Shown: positions 1 to 16,823, counted from the stretch's first letter. The stretch is DNA of 64,000 nucleotides from Sphingorhabdus sp. (GCA_028279555.1 JANQNO010000006.1:119837-183836), one strand, 5' to 3'. A program made the numbers and translations. Notes: generated by a model not told the origin, from the letters alone.

Positions 1-4
1 TCGC

Positions 5-775
5 TCATAATACCGGCTCCTGCCGCTCGGCATTGGCATAAAGATAGCCCGCGCCGAAATAGGCAACGATGCGCTCTTCCTCATACAGCGTGATCTCGCT
101 CTTTTTCCTGGGCTTGGGCGCACCCGCGAACTGATCGGCATTGATCGCATCGATAACCACCTGCCGCTGCTTGCCTTTCACCTTCGACATCGCCATCGGT
201 GCCAGCACCTTCTTCTTGCCGGTGTCGACCTCCAGATAGCGGATCACATGTTCGGCATTATCGACCCACAGGTCGCTGACTGTTCCGGCGCTTGCCCCAT
301 CTGCTCCAATCACATCCATGCCGCGCGGGTCGGCCTCCCTGGCATGCACGCTGATATGGTCTGCCGCGCCAATGGGGACGATCCTGGGATTGCCCTCGGC
401 ATTCAGATCCGGATGATCGGCGCGTTCAGCATAGGCGCCTGGCCCAAGCCCGGCCTCCATCGGGTTGCCCGTCGGGTGATAGGGTGCGCCGGGAGAACGA
501 AATGTCCTCTCGCCCTTCACATCGACCGGCTCGCGGCCTTTGGTGGGCGTCGTCACCGATCCTCTGCCATGCGGCATCAGGAAGGTCTTGGGAGTCGCGC
601 TATGCAGCGGACCACCCGGTGTATCAACGCGTCCGGTTGCTTCGTCTTCCAGCGGATATCCTTCCCGCCGGTCTTCGCGGCGCAAATAGAAAACCAGCGC
701 GATGAAAAACAGCACAAAGGCCAGAAAGACCAGCTCGGTCACATCAAATGTGCCTATCAGTTTAACATCATCCAT
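5..775 (-). CDS. puhA: photosynthetic reaction centre H subunit
   Basis: Encodes the H subunit (256 aa) that caps the cytoplasmic face of the L/M reaction centre and steers proton uptake to quinone QB. One membrane helix lies near the N-terminus (about residues 12-32, VFLAFVLFFIALVFYL), followed by RREDRREGYPLE and a soluble beta-rich PRC-barrel domain (GMDVIGADGASAGTVSDLWVD), which is the standard layout and length. I chose the ATG at 775 because GGGAGAG sits about 7 nt upstream; a longer in-frame start at 808 has no such site. It is the last gene seen of the bchFNBHLM-lhaA-puhA operon; puhB/puhC would be expected beyond the left edge. Identification is secure. Confidence 0.96.
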   Translation of the reverse strand: MDDVKLIGTFDVTELVFLAFVLFFIALVFYLRREDRREGYPLEDEATGRVDTPGGPLHSATPKTFLMPHGRGSVTTPTKGREPVDVKGERTFRSPGAPYHPTGNPMEAGLGPGAYAERADHPDLNAEGNPRIVPIGAADHISVHAREADPRGMDVIGADGASAGTVSDLWVDNAEHVIRYLEVDTGKKKVLAPMAMSKVKGKQRQVVIDAINADQFAGAPKPRKKSEITLYEEERIVAYFGAGYLYANAERQEPVL

Positions 776-808
776 CTTCCACTCTCCCTTCTGCTCCAAA
801 CGGAGCAA

Positions 809-2223
809 TCATGTCGGAAACTCACTCAGGCCAAATTTATTCTCTCCCGTCAGACGGAATTGCCGCCCAATCACCGGACCCAAAACGATGATTGTCACGA
901 CCAGCAGCAAAATCTCGAGCAGATAAACCGCGCCATAACCGGTTGCCCGGTCGGCCAGCGTCGTGCCCATATTGTCGGTCAGCGCCAATGCAGAGACGGC
1001 ATCCCGAATGATGCCGCCAAGCGCGATGCCCAAACCTGCGCAGCTTGCCTGCACCGCACCCCAGGCACCAAGCGCCATTCCTGCATTCCCTGATGTCGCC
1101 AGTCCCATGGCCGCAATCATGGTCCCCACCGAGAATAGTCCCGTGCCAAAGCCGATGCCGAGCGCGCCGCAATAGAGAAGCGATGCCTGACCCAGCGGCG
1201 CTGCAAATAGCGTAAGGAGGAAGGAGACCATTCCCACCACAGCGCCCATCCCCGCCATACGCAAGGGATCGCCGCCTGCCGAAAGCTGCCGGGCACAGTA
1301 GCCGAAGGCAGCAAGTGCACCCAAAGCCCATGCGCCGGTCAGGGCGGTCGTCGCGCCCACCGAAAGTCCCAGTATTTCGCCGCCATAGGGTTCGAGCAGC
1401 GCGTCCTGCATGGCAAAGGCCATAGCGCCCAAACCAATGGCAAGCAAAAGCCGCCGCGTATTGGGCTGTGTGGTAAAGTCGCTCCAGACTTTGGCGAATG
1501 GCGGCGCAACCTCCTTGGACATCGTCAATGCCTTGTTGCGCGCTTCCTGCTTCCACAGCGCTATGATGTTGAGGATCATGGTGAGCGCCGCGGCGCCCTG
1601 AATAATCTGGATCAACCGGGTCTTGGTGAAATCGAGCAAAAGATTACCGATGGTGAAGGCCGCGGCCATCATGCCGACCAGCAGCATGACGTAAAGCAAA
1701 GCCACCACGCGGGGGCGTTTTTCTTCAGAAGCAATGTCGGTGGCGAGCGCAAGCCCCGCCGTCTGCGTGACATGCATGCCGGCACCGGTCAGCAGGAATG
1801 CGAGGCAAGAGGCAGCAAGGCCGGCAGCGAAAGTATCTGGCCGGGTGAGCAGGACCAGCGCAAACGGCATGATGGCGAGCCCGCCAAACTGGCCCAGCGT
1901 ACCGAACCAGATATAAGGCACCCGCCGCCAGCCCAGCACCGATCTATGCGTGTCGCTGCGATAGCCGATCAGCGCGCGAAATGGTGCGATGAGCAAAGGA
2001 ATGGCGATCAGAAGCGCGATGATCCAGGTCGGCGTCCCCAATTCGACGATCATCACCCGGTTGAGCGTGCCGTTGAGTAGCACCGCCGCAATGCCGACGC
2101 TTACCTGAAACAGCGATAGCCTGAGCAGCCGGGACAGGGGCAGCTCTGCGCTGGCCGCATCTGCAAAGGGCAGGAAGCGTATCCCTACGCTCTGCCAAAA
2201 GGACACAGATGACGGGCGTTCGT

Positions 2224-2227
<4 letters not shown>
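809..2227 (-). CDS. lhaA: light-harvesting 1 assembly protein, PucC-family transporter
   Basis: A 472-aa major-facilitator-like membrane protein of the BCD/PucC family. About twelve hydrophobic segments are visible, starting after an N-terminal tail with LPLSRLLRLSLFQVSVG, and the family signature GYRSDTHRSVLGWRRVPY follows the second helix. LhaA proteins help assemble the LH1 antenna around the reaction centre. The ATG at 2227 overlaps the bchM stop (ATGA), which fixes the start; the longer open frame upstream only overlaps bchM. Its position between bchM and puhA is the usual one for lhaA and separates it from the second PucC-like gene at 14290. The exact transported or bound molecule is not known for the family. 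Confidence 0.93.
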
Positions 2228-7345
<5,118 letters not shown>

Positions 7346-7356
<11 letters not shown>

Positions 7357-8881
7357 AATGCGCCTTCGCCTCGTAAAGCGTTTCAAGCTCGATGGTTGCC
7401 ACGCCGCGCTCTGCGGCGAATGTTTCCGTATTGCGCCGTGCCTTGCCGCGCACGAAGAATGGTATTTTTTTCAGTTCCTTTTCGGCATCCTCGCTCCAGA
7501 CCGCTTCGGTGTCATTGGCAGGCTGCGCTGCGTTTTCGGCAGGCGCATTGTGGCCGGGGCCGAGATGCGATGGCCCGCTATGATCGTTAAACTCGAAATC
7601 ATCGCGGAACATGGTGAGCAGATGTTCTTCCAGCCCCATGACAAGCGGATGGACCCATTCGTCGAACAACACATTCGCGCCTTCAAAACCCATATGCGGG
7701 GAATAACGAGCCGGGAAATCCTGCACATGGACCGGCGCTGAAACAACCGCACAGCCAATGCCCAGCCGCTTGGCGATATGTCGTTCCATCTGTGTACCGA
7801 GCACCAGTTCGGGCTGCGCCTCCGTGATCGCCTTCTCGACCGCCAGATGATCGTCGGTGATTAGCGGTTCGACATCATATTGCTTGGCCGCCTTGCGCAC
7901 CTCGCGCGCATATTCGCGGTTGTAACAACCCAGCCCGACAATCTTGAAACCAAGCTCTTCGCTCGCAACGCGTGCTGCGGCCACAGCATGGGTGCCGTCA
8001 CCAAAGATAAAAACGCGCTTGCCGGTCAGATAGTTGGAATCGATCGACCGGCTCCACCAGGGCATGTGCGATAACCCGTCAGCCAATAGCGGTTCCGGAT
8101 CAACCCCGGCCAGTTCGGCAACTTCTCTAACGAAATCCTGAGTTGCGCCCACACCGATCGGCACAGTGCGCACGGCGGGTTGGCCAAATTGGCGCTTGAG
8201 ATAGTCTGCCGCAAGATCGCCTGTCTCTGGATAGAGAACGATATTGAAATCCGCTTCGCCCAATCGCGCAATGTCCGCTGCCGTTGCCCCCAGCGGCGCG
8301 ATGACATTCACATCGACGCCCAGCTGACCCAGCAGTTTTTCAATCTCGATCACATCGTCGCGGTGCCGGAAGCCAAGCGCGGTCGGACCGAGAATATTCG
8401 CTAGCGGTCTGCGACTATCAATCGGGGCGGTGGTGCGGTTCTTGTCGGCCAGCGTGCGGACGATCTGATAGAATGTCTCTGCCGCGCCCCAATGTTCCTT
8501 ACGCTGATAGCTGGGCAGTTCGAGCGGGATGACAGGCACAGGCAACCCCATTTTCTCGGTCAGGCCTGCCGGATCGTCCTGGATCAGTTCAGCCGTGCAG
8601 GACGCGCCCACCAGCATTGCATCGGGCTGGAAGCGTTCCACGATATCGGTCGCTGCATCCTGGAACAGCTGCGAGGTATCCTTGCCGAGATCGCGCGCCT
8701 GGAAGGTGGTGTAGGTCACCGGCGGCCGCTTGCCGCGCCGCTCGATCATCGTGAACAGCAGGTCGGCATAGGTGTCGCCTTGCGGGCTGTGGAGTAGATA
8801 GTGAACGCCTTCCATCGCCGTCGCCACGCGCATGGCCCCGACATGGGGCGGGCCTTCATATGTCCAGACGGCAAGCTGCAT
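7346..8881 (-). CDS. bchB: dark protochlorophyllide reductase subunit B
   Basis: BchB (511 aa) forms the catalytic NB heterotetramer with BchN, related to nitrogenase NifDK. The start [15 protein letters not shown] is characteristic. Asp36 in [10 protein letters not shown] matches the unusual aspartate that ligates the shared 4Fe-4S cluster in characterised BchB proteins, a family fact. The conserved [16 protein letters not shown] and a C-terminal tail with a small [16 protein letters not shown] domain are present. It begins 2 bp after bchN and overlaps bchH by 11 bp, so the subunits are made from one message. Confidence 0.97.
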
Positions 8882-8883
8882 CT

Positions 8884-10700
<1,817 letters not shown>

Positions 10701-10757
10701 ATTATCGTCGCATGCTCCCACTTCTGTAGGCGGAGACTAGGGCGCATTTCTGCGAAG

Positions 10758-10775
10758 TGTCAAGTTTTTTGGACA
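10758..10775. promoter_or_regulatory. PpsR/CrtJ-type operator between bchF and aerR
   Basis: TGTCAAGTTTTTTGGACA is an exact TGT-N12-ACA match to the PpsR/CrtJ box, with inverted TGTC/GACA ends. A further TTGACA half-site follows at 10786-10791 and could instead be the -35 element of the aerR promoter. The position between divergent bchF and aerR suggests control of both. Binding is inferred from the motif. Confidence 0.8.
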
Positions 10776-10827
10776 TCCAGTTTGCTTGACAGATTTTACG
10801 TTGCCAAATGATCCCACCTTCCGTAGG

Positions 10828-10840
10828 TTGCGAGTCGCAA
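10828..10840. promoter_or_regulatory. short perfect inverted repeat before aerR
   Basis: TTGCGAGTCGCAA is a perfect palindrome of two 6-base arms around one base, 66 bp upstream of the aerR ATG. It does not fit the PpsR consensus. It may be an operator for another regulator, or chance; nothing in the window names the binder. Confidence 0.35.
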
Positions 10841-10906
10841 GCGGTGCAATGAGCATCCTTGCGGCCGACGTATTGTCACGCCGACCAGACTTTGGGAGAG
10901 TCTGAA

Positions 10907-11860
10907 ATGGCATCAGCTTTTGGACTATCGGAGCTTCGCACAAAGCTTGACGATTGGCGCTCCGGCTGGAAGCTTACCGCCCCCCGAAGATCAGGAAAGA
11001 AAAACAAGTCTCAAGGCGAGCCTAATGCGCCCGCTTCCGACACGGCAAAAGCAAGCCAGGACGTTTCGGGGCTGGTAGAAGACCTTGTCCTTCCGAGGCT
11101 GGCTGCCGGGCTTGGTCAATCCGTCGGCAGGCTGAGTGGCCAATATGCCGATGAGCTGATTGGCACTTCCAAAAAGCGACCGATCTCGGTCGAGGATATT
11201 GATGGTTTCGCAAAACTTGCGGTCGATGGAGAAGCAAGCGACCTGCTGGATTTTGTCGATCATTGCCTCGCAACCGGCAACAACGTGCAATCGGTATACA
11301 TCAACCTGCTTGCCCCTGCGGCCAGGAAACTGGGTGCCGGCTGGGAAGAGGACAGCCGTGATTTTGTCGATGTTACGATGGGGTTATGGCGTATCCAGGA
11401 GGTCTTGCGGGAGTTGTCGCTGCGCGTGCCGCCACCAGAACTACCCAATAGGGGATCGCGGTCTGCCCTGTTTTCGACCATGCCAGGCGAACAACACAGT
11501 CTCGGCACCTTGATGGTTGGCGAATGTTTCCAGCGCAACGGGTGGGATGTGGAAATATTGATCGAACCAACACAGCAGGAACTCAATGAAAAGCTTGCAA
11601 ATAACAGCTTTGATCTTGTGGGTTTGACGATTAGTTGTGATTGCCCTACGGACATTATCAAGGGTCTTGTGACGGCCATCCGTGCTGTTTCATCCAATCC
11701 GAGAATCCGTGTAATGCTGGGGGGGCGCGTGCTTAATGAGCAGCCCGAACTGGTTGGGATTTGCGGTGCCGATGATACAGCCGTCGATGCTTCGATGGCG
11801 TTGAAGGCAGCCGAAGAACTGGTCCCTTTGAAAGCTGAACCGCATGTGAATTTGCCATAG
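10907..11860 (+). CDS. aerR: B12-binding photosynthesis regulator AerR/PpaA
   Basis: A 317-aa soluble protein with a helical cobalamin-cap region (LAPAARKLGAGWEEDSRDF) and a C-terminal B12-binding Rossmann domain (FDLVGLTISCD, IRVMLGGRVLNE). His197 in GEQHSLGTLMVG is a plausible cobalamin ligand by analogy with the conserved His of Rhodobacter AerR. In Rhodobacter, AerR/PpaA is a light-responsive B12 antirepressor that acts with CrtJ/PpsR. Here it sits 16 bp upstream of ppsR, the standard pairing. The ATG at 10907 follows GGGAGAG; an upstream in-frame ATG at 10859 is less likely. No DNA-binding domain is visible. Confidence 0.92.
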   Translation: MASAFGLSELRTKLDDWRSGWKLTAPRRSGKKNKSQGEPNAPASDTAKASQDVSGLVEDLVLPRLAAGLGQSVGRLSGQYADELIGTSKKRPISVEDIDGFAKLAVDGEASDLLDFVDHCLATGNNVQSVYINLLAPAARKLGAGWEEDSRDFVDVTMGLWRIQEVLRELSLRVPPPELPNRGSRSALFSTMPGEQHSLGTLMVGECFQRNGWDVEILIEPTQQELNEKLANNSFDLVGLTISCDCPTDIIKGLVTAIRAVSSNPRIRVMLGGRVLNEQPELVGICGADDTAVDASMALKAAEELVPLKAEPHVNLP

Positions 11861-11876
11861 GACCTGGTTTCGAACG

Positions 11877-13292
11877 ATGAACCTGCATTCCGCACCCGAC
11901 GATCAGATTCCGTTCGCTGACCCGGAAATGATATTCGATGGCTTTTCCCAGGAAGATATTATCGATCTCGCCTATTGCTCGGGCGATTTCATACTGGCGA
12001 TCGATGCGCAAGGCGTTATCCGGGATGTTGCAGTCAACGTAAACGACCATGGTTTGGTCCGTCCTTGGGTCGGGAAAAAATGGGCTGAAACGGTGACGGT
12101 TGAAAGCCTGCCAAAAATTCAGGCCATGCTCGACACGAAGAAGCCGCACGAAAAAAAATGGCGTCAGGTCAACCATCCGCACGATGGAGAGGACATTCCG
12201 ATCAACTATCGGGTGGTGAAACCAGCAGGCGGCGACTGGCACCTTGCTGTCGCCAGAGACTTGCGAGATTTGTCAGCACTGCAGCAACGGCTGCTAAAAA
12301 CGCAGCAATCGCTCGAACGCGATTATTTGCACTTGCGGCAAACGGAGACCCGTTACCGGCTGTTGTTCGACAATATTTCCTATCCGGTTTTGATCGCATC
12401 GGCGGGTGACCTGAAAATCCGGCAGGCGAACCGGGCCGGGCACGACCTATTTGGAGCCGGGCCACCGGCCCTGGAAGACAGCAGTTTGCTGGATTTGGTA
12501 GCGCCCGGTAGCCGCGACAAGCTCATGGCCTATATGGGTGCCATTTCAGTCAGTGACTTGCCGGATCCCTTAGAAGTTGGTTTTGAAAAACTCGACGACC
12601 GCTTCAAGCTCAGCGCATCCGCATTCCGCCAATCGGGGCAGCAATATTGGTTGATCAATATAGAGGATGGAGCGGGCGGTATTGCGAGAAATCGATCCGA
12701 GCATTGGGTTCTGGAGGCAGTCGACAAGATGCCCGATGCCTTTGTGCTGGCAGACCAGGAACAGAAGATCATCATTGCCAATCGCGCATTTGCCGAGATG
12801 GTGCAGGCGGGCACCGCCGAACAGCTGGCCGGCATGCCGCTTGACCGCTTCGTCGGCCGGCCGGCCATCGATCTCGACCTGCTTTCGGGCCAGCTTCGTA
12901 AACACCAGTTTGTGCGCAATTTCAGTTCGGTGGTCCATGACACCAACGGCCGCGCCGAACCGGTTGAGATTTCAGCCGTCATGGTCGAGAGAGACGAGCC
13001 GCTTTATGGCTATTCCTTGCGCAGTGTCGGGCGCAGAGAAAGAGACCTGCCTCCAACCGAGGCCGAATTTCCGCGCTCGGTTGACCAACTCACGGATCTG
13101 GTCGGCCGGAAAACTCTCAAGCAAATTGTGCGCGAAAGTACCGACCTGATCGAGCGCATGTGCATAGAGGCGGCGCTTGTTCACACCTCCGACAACCGTG
13201 CATCTGCTGCCGAAATCCTCGGACTCAGCCGGCAAAGCCTTTATTCCAAGCTGCATCGTCATGGACTCGGGAACCTCGGCGGCAAGGGCTGA
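11877..13292 (+). CDS. ppsR: PAS-domain photosynthesis repressor PpsR/CrtJ
   Basis: A 471-aa regulator with an N-terminal domain (about residues 28-135), a glutamine-rich linker helix (LQQRLLKTQQSLERDY), two further PAS domains (about 155-265 and 280-395), and a C-terminal Fis-type helix-turn-helix (ASAAEILGLSRQSLYSKLHR). In purple bacteria this family represses bch, crt and puc genes under oxygen. Only two cysteines occur: Cys34 and Cys429, the latter in ERMCIEAAL just before the HTH and matching CrtJ Cys420. No cysteine is present in the second PAS region, where Rhodobacter proteins carry their other redox cysteine. Target boxes are found at four places in this cluster. Confidence 0.95.
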   Translation: MNLHSAPDDQIPFADPEMIFDGFSQEDIIDLAYCSGDFILAIDAQGVIRDVAVNVNDHGLVRPWVGKKWAETVTVESLPKIQAMLDTKKPHEKKWRQVNHPHDGEDIPINYRVVKPAGGDWHLAVARDLRDLSALQQRLLKTQQSLERDYLHLRQTETRYRLLFDNISYPVLIASAGDLKIRQANRAGHDLFGAGPPALEDSSLLDLVAPGSRDKLMAYMGAISVSDLPDPLEVGFEKLDDRFKLSASAFRQSGQQYWLINIEDGAGGIARNRSEHWVLEAVDKMPDAFVLADQEQKIIIANRAFAEMVQAGTAEQLAGMPLDRFVGRPAIDLDLLSGQLRKHQFVRNFSSVVHDTNGRAEPVEISAVMVERDEPLYGYSLRSVGRRERDLPPTEAEFPRSVDQLTDLVGRKTLKQIVRESTDLIERMCIEAALVHTSDNRASAAEILGLSRQSLYSKLHRHGLGNLGGKG

Positions 13293-13343
13293 TACTCAGC
13301 AAAACGATGCCGCCACAGCGTCTCGTTCTCAGAACATTCATGC

Positions 13344-13361
13344 TGTCAATTTGAATTGACA
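13344..13361. promoter_or_regulatory. PpsR/CrtJ-type operator upstream of bchG
   Basis: TGTCAATTTGAATTGACA is a perfect 18-bp palindrome and an exact TGT-N12-ACA match. It ends 29 bp before the bchG ATG, so a bound repressor would block transcription of bchG and the genes behind it. It is the most symmetrical of the boxes in the window. Confidence 0.88.
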
Positions 13362-13390
13362 CACCGCCTCGCGAGGCATAGCCTGACGCC

Positions 13391-14293
13391 ATGTCAGACT
13401 CGGCATTGATACGACCGGCTGCACATCCGCCAGCACTGGCGGATGTCCTTCGGCTGACCAAGCCCGTCACCTGGTTCCCGCCGATGTGGGCCTTCATGTG
13501 CGGAGTCGTTTCATCGGGCGTTTCGATTCCCCAAAATTGGCTGTTTCTTGCCTTGGGTATCCTGCTGACTGGGCCGCTGGTTTGCGGCACCAGTCAGGTC
13601 ATCAATGACTGGTACGACCGTGATGTCGATGCGATCAACGAACCTGACCGGCCCATTCCTTCGGGCAGGGTTGGCGGATACTGGCCGGTCTGGATTGCCC
13701 TGGCGGGGGCAGCGATTTCACTCCTGCTTGCGGTTTCGCTCGGCATGTGGGTGCTGGTGGCAACGCTGATTGCCCTGTTTTTTGCCTGGTCATACAGCGC
13801 GCCACCCCTTCGCTTCAAACGCAGCGGCTGGCTCGGGCCGGCAGTGTGCGCTCTAAGCTATGAAGGGCTGACCTGGTTCACCGGTGCCAGCATCATGGTG
13901 GGCGGTTTGCCTTCCCCTGTCATCATCGCGGTGCTGCTGCTGTATAGTCTTGGCGCGCATGGCATTATGACGCTCAACGATTTCAAGGCGGTCGAGGGCG
14001 ACCGCGCAATGGGGCTGAAATCGCTGCCAGTTACGATGGGTGTGCGCGGCGCGGCGCTGTTTGCCTGTGCAACCATGACGCTGGCACAAGTGGCGGTGAT
14101 CATCCTGCTCGCCGACAGCCAATATTCGGTGTCCGCACTGATTGTCGGCCTGTTCCTCGTAATTCAGATTGTCTTGATGGTTCGGCTCGTTCGCGACCCG
14201 GCGCGGCATGCCCCCTGGTATAATGCGACTGGCGTTTCACTCTACGTGCTGGGGATGCTGGCCAGCGCTATGGGGTTGGGAGGATATCTATGA
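13391..14293 (+). CDS. bchG: bacteriochlorophyll synthase
   Basis: BchG (300 aa) is a UbiA-superfamily membrane prenyltransferase that attaches geranylgeranyl or phytyl diphosphate to bacteriochlorophyllide a. The first Asp-rich motif, INDWYDRDVDAINEPDRP, and the second, LNDFKAVEGDRAMGLKSLP, are both intact, within about eight hydrophobic segments. It is the first gene of a rightward operon and is coupled by a 4-bp ATGA overlap to the next gene. The preceding ribosome-binding site is weak. A PpsR box lies just upstream. Confidence 0.97.
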   Translation: MSDSALIRPAAHPPALADVLRLTKPVTWFPPMWAFMCGVVSSGVSIPQNWLFLALGILLTGPLVCGTSQVINDWYDRDVDAINEPDRPIPSGRVGGYWPVWIALAGAAISLLLAVSLGMWVLVATLIALFFAWSYSAPPLRFKRSGWLGPAVCALSYEGLTWFTGASIMVGGLPSPVIIAVLLLYSLGAHGIMTLNDFKAVEGDRAMGLKSLPVTMGVRGAALFACATMTLAQVAVIILLADSQYSVSALIVGLFLVIQIVLMVRLVRDPARHAPWYNATGVSLYVLGMLASAMGLGGYL

Positions 14294-15615
14294 CGAAAGC
14301 GAAAGCAGCAGTTCCTGGGCTCGCGTGGTTTGGCATTGTCAGGCTTGGCGCTGTCCAGGGGGCGATCGGGGCCATGGTCATGCTGGTGACATCGCTACTC
14401 AACCGGATCATGGTTGTCGAATATGCCGCCGCAGCCGCCATTCCGGCAGGGCTGGTTGCCTGGCACTATGCCGTTCAACTTGGCCGGCCCGTTTGGGGGC
14501 ACGCATCGGACAAGGCACCACGGAGAACACCCTGGATTTTATCCGGCCTGGCAATATTGGCATTGGGCGCTTTGCTGGCCGTTGACGTTACCATTTTCAT
14601 GGCAGACCCTGGATGGTTTACCTATCTGCTTGCGATCGTCGCATTCACGATGATCGGCGCAGGCGTAGGTGTTTCGGGAACGGCCTTGCTGGCGCTTCTC
14701 GCTTCGCGCGTGGCTCCTGAGCGCAAGCCCGCGGCCGCCGCCATCAGCTGGACAATGATGGTAGCCGGCATTGTCATCGCAGCGGGCGTATCGGGTGCCT
14801 GGCTGGATCCCTTTTCGGCAGGCCGGCTCGCCATCGTCTGCAGCATGGTGGTGCTCGTCGCTTTCGGTATCGCGATGCTCGCCTTAAGAGGCCTGGAAGA
14901 CCGCAATCCTCCTGTGGAGCAAAAGCCGGCGTCCGATGAGAAAACCGATTTCAGGGCGGTTTTTGCCGAGATTTGGCAAGAGCGGGAGGCCCGCCGCTTC
15001 ACCTGGTTCGTGTTCATCTCGATGCTCGCTTATTCGATGCAGGACCTGATCATGGAACCGTTTGCCGGATTCCTGTTTGCCATGACCCCCGGAGAATCGA
15101 CCCAGTTGGCGAGTCTGCAACATAGCGGGATTTTGGTCGGCATGCTGGTCGCCGGCGTTGGCGGCAGCCTTTTTGCAAAACAGTATGGCCCCAATCTCAA
15201 AATCTGGATCATGGCCGGCTGCTTTGCCTCGGCGATCATGCTCGCCGGCCTTTCGGTTGCTGCGGGCGTGGGACAAAGCTGGCCGATCCGGCTCAATGTT
15301 TTCCTGCTGGGCATTGCCAATGGTGTGTTCGCGGTGGCCGCTGTCGGTGCAATGCTGGGCCTTGCAAGCAAGGGTGCCAAGTCGGGCGAAGGCGCGCGCA
15401 TGGGGGTCTGGGGCGCATCGCAGGCGATCGCGTTCGGCATTGGCGGGCTGACCGGTGCCGTGATTGTCGACCAGCTGAGAGATTTTCTGGGCGAGGACGC
15501 TGCTGCCTTCCAGATCGTATTCGCAATCGAGGCAGCGATGTTCATTCTGGCCGCTTTGGTCGCAACCGGAACGCGCATGACGAAGCCGCATATTCAGGGG
15601 GCACTCGAAACATGA
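14290..15615 (+). CDS. PucC-family membrane protein between bchG and bchP
   Basis: A 441-aa twelve-helix protein of the BCD/PucC family and a distant paralogue of lhaA at 809. Shared features are an RLGAVQGAIGAMVMLVTSLLN-type first helix followed by LNRIMVVEYA, and GHASDKAPRRTPWI after the second helix. In other purple bacteria a gene here (sometimes called bch2 or orf428) lies between bchG and bchP and is thought to handle bacteriochlorophyll or assist antenna assembly; its substrate is unproven. It overlaps bchG and bchP by 4 bp each, so the three are translationally coupled. Confidence 0.88.
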   Translation: MTKAKAAVPGLAWFGIVRLGAVQGAIGAMVMLVTSLLNRIMVVEYAAAAAIPAGLVAWHYAVQLGRPVWGHASDKAPRRTPWILSGLAILALGALLAVDVTIFMADPGWFTYLLAIVAFTMIGAGVGVSGTALLALLASRVAPERKPAAAAISWTMMVAGIVIAAGVSGAWLDPFSAGRLAIVCSMVVLVAFGIAMLALRGLEDRNPPVEQKPASDEKTDFRAVFAEIWQEREARRFTWFVFISMLAYSMQDLIMEPFAGFLFAMTPGESTQLASLQHSGILVGMLVAGVGGSLFAKQYGPNLKIWIMAGCFASAIMLAGLSVAAGVGQSWPIRLNVFLLGIANGVFAVAAVGAMLGLASKGAKSGEGARMGVWGASQAIAFGIGGLTGAVIVDQLRDFLGEDAAAFQIVFAIEAAMFILAALVATGTRMTKPHIQGALET

Positions 15616-16823
15616 ACGCAAAGCAAGGAACCAACCAGCCGGATTTCGATGTCATTGTGGTTGGCGGCGGACCCTCCGGGGCGACGGCAGCCAACGACCT
15701 TGCCACACAGGGATATAGGGTGATGCTGCTTGACAAGGCAGGGCGGATAAAACCCTGCGGCGGCGCTGTCCCGCCCCAGCTTTTGAGGGAGTTCGATATT
15801 CCCAAATCGCTGCTGGTCGCCGAGGCGCACTCGGCAAGGATCATTGCGCCATCCAACAAGAAGGTCACGATGCCGGTCGGTGACGGCTTTGTCGGCATGG
15901 TTGACCGGGACGCATTCGATGAATGGTTGCGCGCCCGCGCGGCGAAATCTGGCGCATTGCGGGTGACGGGAAAATGCGAAGATGTCGAAAGCGGCGAGGA
16001 TGGCATCGCCACCGTCCGCTTTCGCTCAGACCGCAATTCAGAGCTTCAATCTGCCACGGCCCGGGCCATAATCGGTGCGGATGGCGCACGGTCGCTGGTC
16101 GCGCGAAAATGCATCAACAATGCTGATCGTGTCCCATGTGTTTTTGCCTATCACGAGGTTGTCGAAGTGCCGGAAAGGATCGATGCGGACTATAAGAAAG
16201 ACCGCTGCGATGTTTACTATCAGGGCCATCTTTCCCCGGATTTTTATGCCTGGATATTCCCGCATGGGCAGCAGATGAGCATCGGCCTTGGCAGCGCCAA
16301 CAAGGGCTTCCCCTTGCGCGAGACAACGCGCCGGATGCGCGAGCAGACCGGTTTTTCACATTGGAAGACCGTCCGCAAGGAAGGCGCGCCGATACCGCTC
16401 AAACCGCTCAAGCGATGGGACAATGGCCGCAACATCCTCGTCGTCGGCGATGCCGCAGGCGTTGTCGCCCCATCCTCCGGTGAAGGCATATATTATGCCA
16501 TGACGGCAGGCCGCGACGGTGCCGATGCCACCAGGCTTTTCCTCGAAACGGGCAAGGCCACCGCACTCAAATCCGCCCGGAAATCTTTCATGAAAGCGCA
16601 TGGCCGGGTGTTCTGGATTCTGGGGATCATGCAATATTTCTGGTACAAGAATGACAAGCGCCGCGAGCGCTTTGTGAAGATGTGCGAGGATCCCGATGTG
16701 CAGCGCCTGACCTGGGAAGCCTATATGAACAAAAAGCTTGTTCGGCGCGATCCGCTCGCCCATGTCAAGATCTTCTTCAAGGATTTAGGTCACCTGTTGG
16801 GGCTGCAAACCGTAGAGAGATGA
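15612..16823 (+). CDS. bchP: geranylgeranyl reductase for bacteriochlorophyll
   Basis: BchP (403 aa) is an FAD-dependent reductase that saturates the geranylgeranyl tail of bacteriochlorophyll to phytyl. The dinucleotide-binding motif VIVVGGGPSGATAANDLA is at about residues 15-32, then KPCGGAVPP, and the FAD motif NILVVGDAAGVVAPSSGEG lies in the C-terminal half. It starts in the stop of the PucC-like gene, and its own stop overlaps the start of tspO, again by 4 bp. Confidence 0.96.
   Translation: MNAKQGTNQPDFDVIVVGGGPSGATAANDLATQGYRVMLLDKAGRIKPCGGAVPPQLLREFDIPKSLLVAEAHSARIIAPSNKKVTMPVGDGFVGMVDRDAFDEWLRARAAKSGALRVTGKCEDVESGEDGIATVRFRSDRNSELQSATARAIIGADGARSLVARKCINNADRVPCVFAYHEVVEVPERIDADYKKDRCDVYYQGHLSPDFYAWIFPHGQQMSIGLGSANKGFPLRETTRRMREQTGFSHWKTVRKEGAPIPLKPLKRWDNGRNILVVGDAAGVVAPSSGEGIYYAMTAGRDGADATRLFLETGKATALKSARKSFMKAHGRVFWILGIMQYFWYKNDKRRERFVKMCEDPDVQRLTWEAYMNKKLVRRDPLAHVKIFFKDLGHLLGLQTVER

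Noticed and set aside
248-1093. 281-codon open frame opposite puhA and lhaA
   Set aside because: It lies antisense to two clear genes and has Cys/His/Arg-rich composition typical of a shadow frame; no start signal or family match.
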